From Saprospiraceae bacterium (GTDB lineage: Bacteria > Bacteroidota > Bacteroidia > Chitinophagales > Saprospiraceae): 7,917 nucleotides of DNA. This document shows positions 5,553 through 7,917 of this stretch, one piece after another (the first letter of the stretch is position 1; each line of letters starts with the position of its first letter). Under the pieces are notes generated by a model, which was given only the letters and a program-made list of their open reading frames with translations, did no database searches and was not told the origin of the DNA. The DNA lies in contig JACMMM010000302.1 of the NCBI GenBank assembly GCA_014379065.1, positions 1-7,917 of the forward strand, in the 5' to 3' direction. A program made the position numbers and the translations under genes.

Positions 5553-5631
5553 TGGCGTTCTGCGCCAAAAACTCATAGTCAATCGTTTTTGGTCTTATTA
5601 CAACTCACTGCCTCGCAGCGGCTTATGCCGC
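5553..5631. repeat. Two small hairpins before the receptor gene
   Basis: tggcg-TTCTG-cgcca (5553-5567) and gcggc-TTAT-gccgc (5618-5631) are separate perfect 5-bp stems outside the main palindrome. The second ends 19 bp before the receptor ATG and could sit in its 5' leader. Neither has a following T-run. No TAnnTTTG box was found between 5335 and 5650, so the receptor promoter was not located. Confidence 0.4.
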
Positions 5632-5650
5632 GCGGGCTAAATGCTTTTCC

Positions 5651-7867
5651 ATGAAAAAGGCAAACTTCTTTTCCATCATATTTTTCCTTTTCAGCCTCAG
5701 CTTGGCTGCCCAAAACACAGTGGCCGATAGCACTCAAGAGGCCGTAATCCTAAACGAAACCGTCATCGCTGCCAATCGCGCGAGCCAAAGTCGCTCGGCT
5801 ATTGCCCAGGACATACGGGTGCTTCGCCGAGCCGACATTGAAAGGCTCAACGCCCAGTCCACGGCTGATTTGCTCCAAAATTCAGGGGCCGTGTTCGTAC
5901 AAAAAAGTCAACAAGGCGGTGGAAGCCCCGTGCTCCGCGGCTTTGAAGCCAGCCGTATCTTGCTCGTGGTGGACGGTGTACGGATGAACAATGCCATCTA
6001 TCGCGCAGGTCACCTGCAAAATGTGATGACCATGGACAATGCGGCGCTTGATCGCGCAGAGGTGATTTTTGGCCCGGCTTCTACGGTATATGGCACCGAT
6101 GCGCTGGGAGGCGCCATTTGTTTTTATACTAAAGACCCCGTGCTGGCGGAAAGTGGGTTCAAGGCCACCGGTAGTGCCTTTGCGCGCTATGGCTCGGTCA
6201 ACGAGGAGAAGGCAGGCCATGTTGATTTCAGCCTTGGCGGGAAAGTTTTTGCGGCCTTGACCTCGTTCACGTACAGCGATTTCGGCGATTTGCGCATGGG
6301 TGAGCAGTCTGGTTTAGAGGGGCCTTTTGGCAAACGACTTTACTATGTTGAACGCTTTAATGGGCAAGATTCACTCGTGCGCAATTCCGACCCTTATGTT
6401 CAAAAATTCACGGGCTTCACGCAATATGACTTGTTGGAAAAGATTGTCATTCAACAAAATAGCAACCTGCGCCATATCCTTAACGTACAATTCAGCAACT
6501 CCTCTGACATCCCGCGCTACGACCGCCTCACGGACCAGAGCGGCGCTGGGCTGGCCTCTGCTGAATGGTATTACGGCCCACAAAAACGCCTAATGGCCGC
6601 TTATACCTTAAGCTTTGGCGAAACGGGTTTTTTCAATAGCGGGCTAAGGGCTACGGCCAGTTTCCAAGACGTCGAAGAGAGCCGTCATAACCGCAATTTT
6701 GGCAATGCTCGGCGCACGGACCGTACAGAAACAGTGAAAGTTTATGGCCTTACGGTGGATGGCGCCAAGGCTTGGGGAAAAAACCAAAGTCTGCATATTG
6801 GCTTGGATGCTCAGTACAATGACGTAACTTCTGAAGCGAGTCGTTTCAATGTGACCACCTCTGAAGTGACAACGCAAAGCACCCGTTACCCAGATGATGG
6901 CAGCCAGATGATCAATACTGCGTTATACGCCACACACAGTTGGGGTTGTGGGGAATGGATCGTAAATGAAGGACTTCGCGGAGGGTTTTCAAGCCTGCGC
7001 TCGAAGTTTTCAAGCCGCGAGTTTTACCCTTTCCCTTATGACAAAGTGGAACAAAGCAGCCCTGTAATATCAGGAAGTCTTGGTGCAACATGGAACGGTA
7101 CTGAAAACTGGCGCTTTGCCATCAATGCTTCTTCAGGATTCAGGATGCCCAATGTGGACGACCTGACCAAACTTTTTGATTCTCAAAAAGGCAGTGTCGC
7201 CGTGCCCAACGCCGACATCGAACCTGAAAAGACGTTCAACCTTGACCTCAACTTCGCCTACATTGTAACCGATCGCCTGCGTTGGGAAAACGTGCTCTGG
7301 GGTACGCTCTTCCGCGATGCCATCGTGACGGATGTTTTCCAATTCAACGGGCAAGATTCCATCGAATATGATGGCGTACTGAGTCGAGTGCTGGCGAGTC
7401 AAAACAAGCGCAATGCCCGACTTTCTGGTTTCACCTCTACGCTGGAAGCCGACGCCACTGAGAACATGGCCGTGTATGCTTCGGTAGGTTTCACCCAAGG
7501 CAAGATCATTGAGGAAGAAGAAGCTGCAAGCAAAACTTCGCCGCTCGACCATATCCCGCCGACCTATGGTAGGGTGGGTGCGCGCTGGCATACCAACCGT
7601 GCTACTTTCGAGACTTTTGCATTGTTCAACGGAAAAAAACGACTCGAGGATTACAACCTCGAAGGGGAAGACAATTTGCAATATGCACCGCCCGGCGGTA
7701 CGCCTGCATGGCTCACGTTCAACCTCCGCGGAGGCTATCGTTTTTGCAAATACTTGACTGTGCAGGCCGGGATTGACAATATTCTGGATCTGCAATACCG
7801 AAATTTCGCCTCGGGCATCAATGCGCCTGGGCGGAATTTCTGGTTGACGCTGCGAACGGCGTGGTAG
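5651..7867 (+). CDS. TonB-dependent outer-membrane receptor, heme-receptor-like
   Basis: This 738-aa protein is a complete ligand-gated outer-membrane channel that imports a bound substrate using TonB-ExbBD energy. Residues 1-20 are a signal peptide (hydrophobic IIFFLFSLSLAA, cut before or after Gln21). ETVIA at 36-40 fits a TonB box. The plug spans about 45-165 and holds VLRGFEASRILLVVDGVRMNNAIYR (94-118) and VIFGPASTVYGTDALGGAI (138-156). The rest is a 22-strand-type barrel ending in LTLRTAW with a terminal aromatic. FRMPN (497-501) followed by PNADIEPE (519-526) resembles the FRAP/NPNL signature of heme and hemoglobin receptors, and PLDHIPPTYGRVG (631-643) is a common barrel motif. There is no N-terminal carboxypeptidase-like domain and no SusD partner, which argues against a glycan receptor. 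An ATG at 5641 is out of frame. Class is secure; heme as ligand is a guess from motifs. Confidence 0.94.
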   Translation: MKKANFFSIIFFLFSLSLAAQNTVADSTQEAVILNETVIAANRASQSRSAIAQDIRVLRRADIERLNAQSTADLLQNSGAVFVQKSQQGGGSPVLRGFEASRILLVVDGVRMNNAIYRAGHLQNVMTMDNAALDRAEVIFGPASTVYGTDALGGAICFYTKDPVLAESGFKATGSAFARYGSVNEEKAGHVDFSLGGKVFAALTSFTYSDFGDLRMGEQSGLEGPFGKRLYYVERFNGQDSLVRNSDPYVQKFTGFTQYDLLEKIVIQQNSNLRHILNVQFSNSSDIPRYDRLTDQSGAGLASAEWYYGPQKRLMAAYTLSFGETGFFNSGLRATASFQDVEESRHNRNFGNARRTDRTETVKVYGLTVDGAKAWGKNQSLHIGLDAQYNDVTSEASRFNVTTSEVTTQSTRYPDDGSQMINTALYATHSWGCGEWIVNEGLRGGFSSLRSKFSSREFYPFPYDKVEQSSPVISGSLGATWNGTENWRFAINASSGFRMPNVDDLTKLFDSQKGSVAVPNADIEPEKTFNLDLNFAYIVTDRLRWENVLWGTLFRDAIVTDVFQFNGQDSIEYDGVLSRVLASQNKRNARLSGFTSTLEADATENMAVYASVGFTQGKIIEEEEAASKTSPLDHIPPTYGRVGARWHTNRATFETFALFNGKKRLEDYNLEGEDNLQYAPPGGTPAWLTFNLRGGYRFCKYLTVQAGIDNILDLQYRNFASGINAPGRNFWLTLRTAW

Positions 7868-7874
7868 GCTAGGG

Positions 7875-7917
7875 AATATCCAATATCCAACAAGGAATTT
7901 CCAATTTCCAAGTAGGC
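7875..7917. repeat. Period-7 repeat array, cut by the window edge
   Basis: Starting 8 bp after the receptor stop, the sequence divides into 7-mers: AATATCC, AATATCC, AACAAGG, AATTTCC, AATTTCC, AAGTAGG. All six begin AA and most end CC or GG. It shares the CCAATAT phrase with 3581-3616. It continues to the last base, so its length is unknown. Confidence 0.72.

Noticed and set aside
5390..5578. 62-aa open frame within the large palindrome
   Set aside because: It is composed almost entirely of the inverted repeat. There is no promoter or start context and the protein has no recognisable features.
7133..7795. 220-aa minus-strand open frame inside the receptor gene
   Set aside because: It is fully antisense to the receptor barrel. 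It lacks domain motifs, and long antisense frames are common opposite coding DNA of this composition.

Overview
The window looks like a piece of a Bacteroidota chromosome, probably from the Saprospiria or a neighbouring group. The main reasons are TAnnTTTG-type -7 promoter boxes, the absence of Shine-Dalgarno sequences before the genes, signal peptides ending in A-Q, a TonB-dependent outer-membrane receptor, and several families of short intergenic repeats. The lineage is inferred from these features and was not tested by any search.

Layout. The minus strand at the left carries the first 30 codons of a probable exported protein that runs off the edge (90 to 1) and, upstream of it, hemA for glutamyl-tRNA reductase (1375 to 119). 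A 192-bp divergent intergenic region (1376-1567) holds a good hemA promoter, a -7 box for the rightward genes and three 14-bp inverted repeats. To the right, on the plus strand, come a two-gene cassette with a 4-bp overlap (an 85-aa helical protein and a 136-aa HNH endonuclease), an exported metal-dependent amidohydrolase of the Xaa-Pro dipeptidase/imidazolonepropionase-like type, rfbB for dTDP-glucose 4,6-dehydratase, a 180-aa membrane-anchored protein of unknown function, and a complete 738-aa TonB-dependent receptor with a barrel signature like that of heme/hemoglobin receptors.

The genes do not form one pathway. hemA is tetrapyrrole biosynthesis, rfbB is deoxysugar biosynthesis without its usual rfbA/C/D partners, and the amidohydrolase probably degrades peptides in the periplasm. 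The receptor imports a ligand that the sequence does not fix, possibly heme. The HNH pair is AT-richer than its neighbours and looks like an acquired cassette.

The most unusual content is between the genes. A 200-bp nested palindrome (5344-5543) has two arms that differ in sequence but keep their local hairpins through paired changes. A period-7 repeat at 3581-3616 contains the rfbB start codon, and a related period-7 array at 7875-7917 runs off the right end. A GGTTGAT repeat at 4663-4707 overlaps the rfbB stop codon. No tRNA, rRNA, CRISPR array, transposase gene or clear intrinsic terminator was seen.
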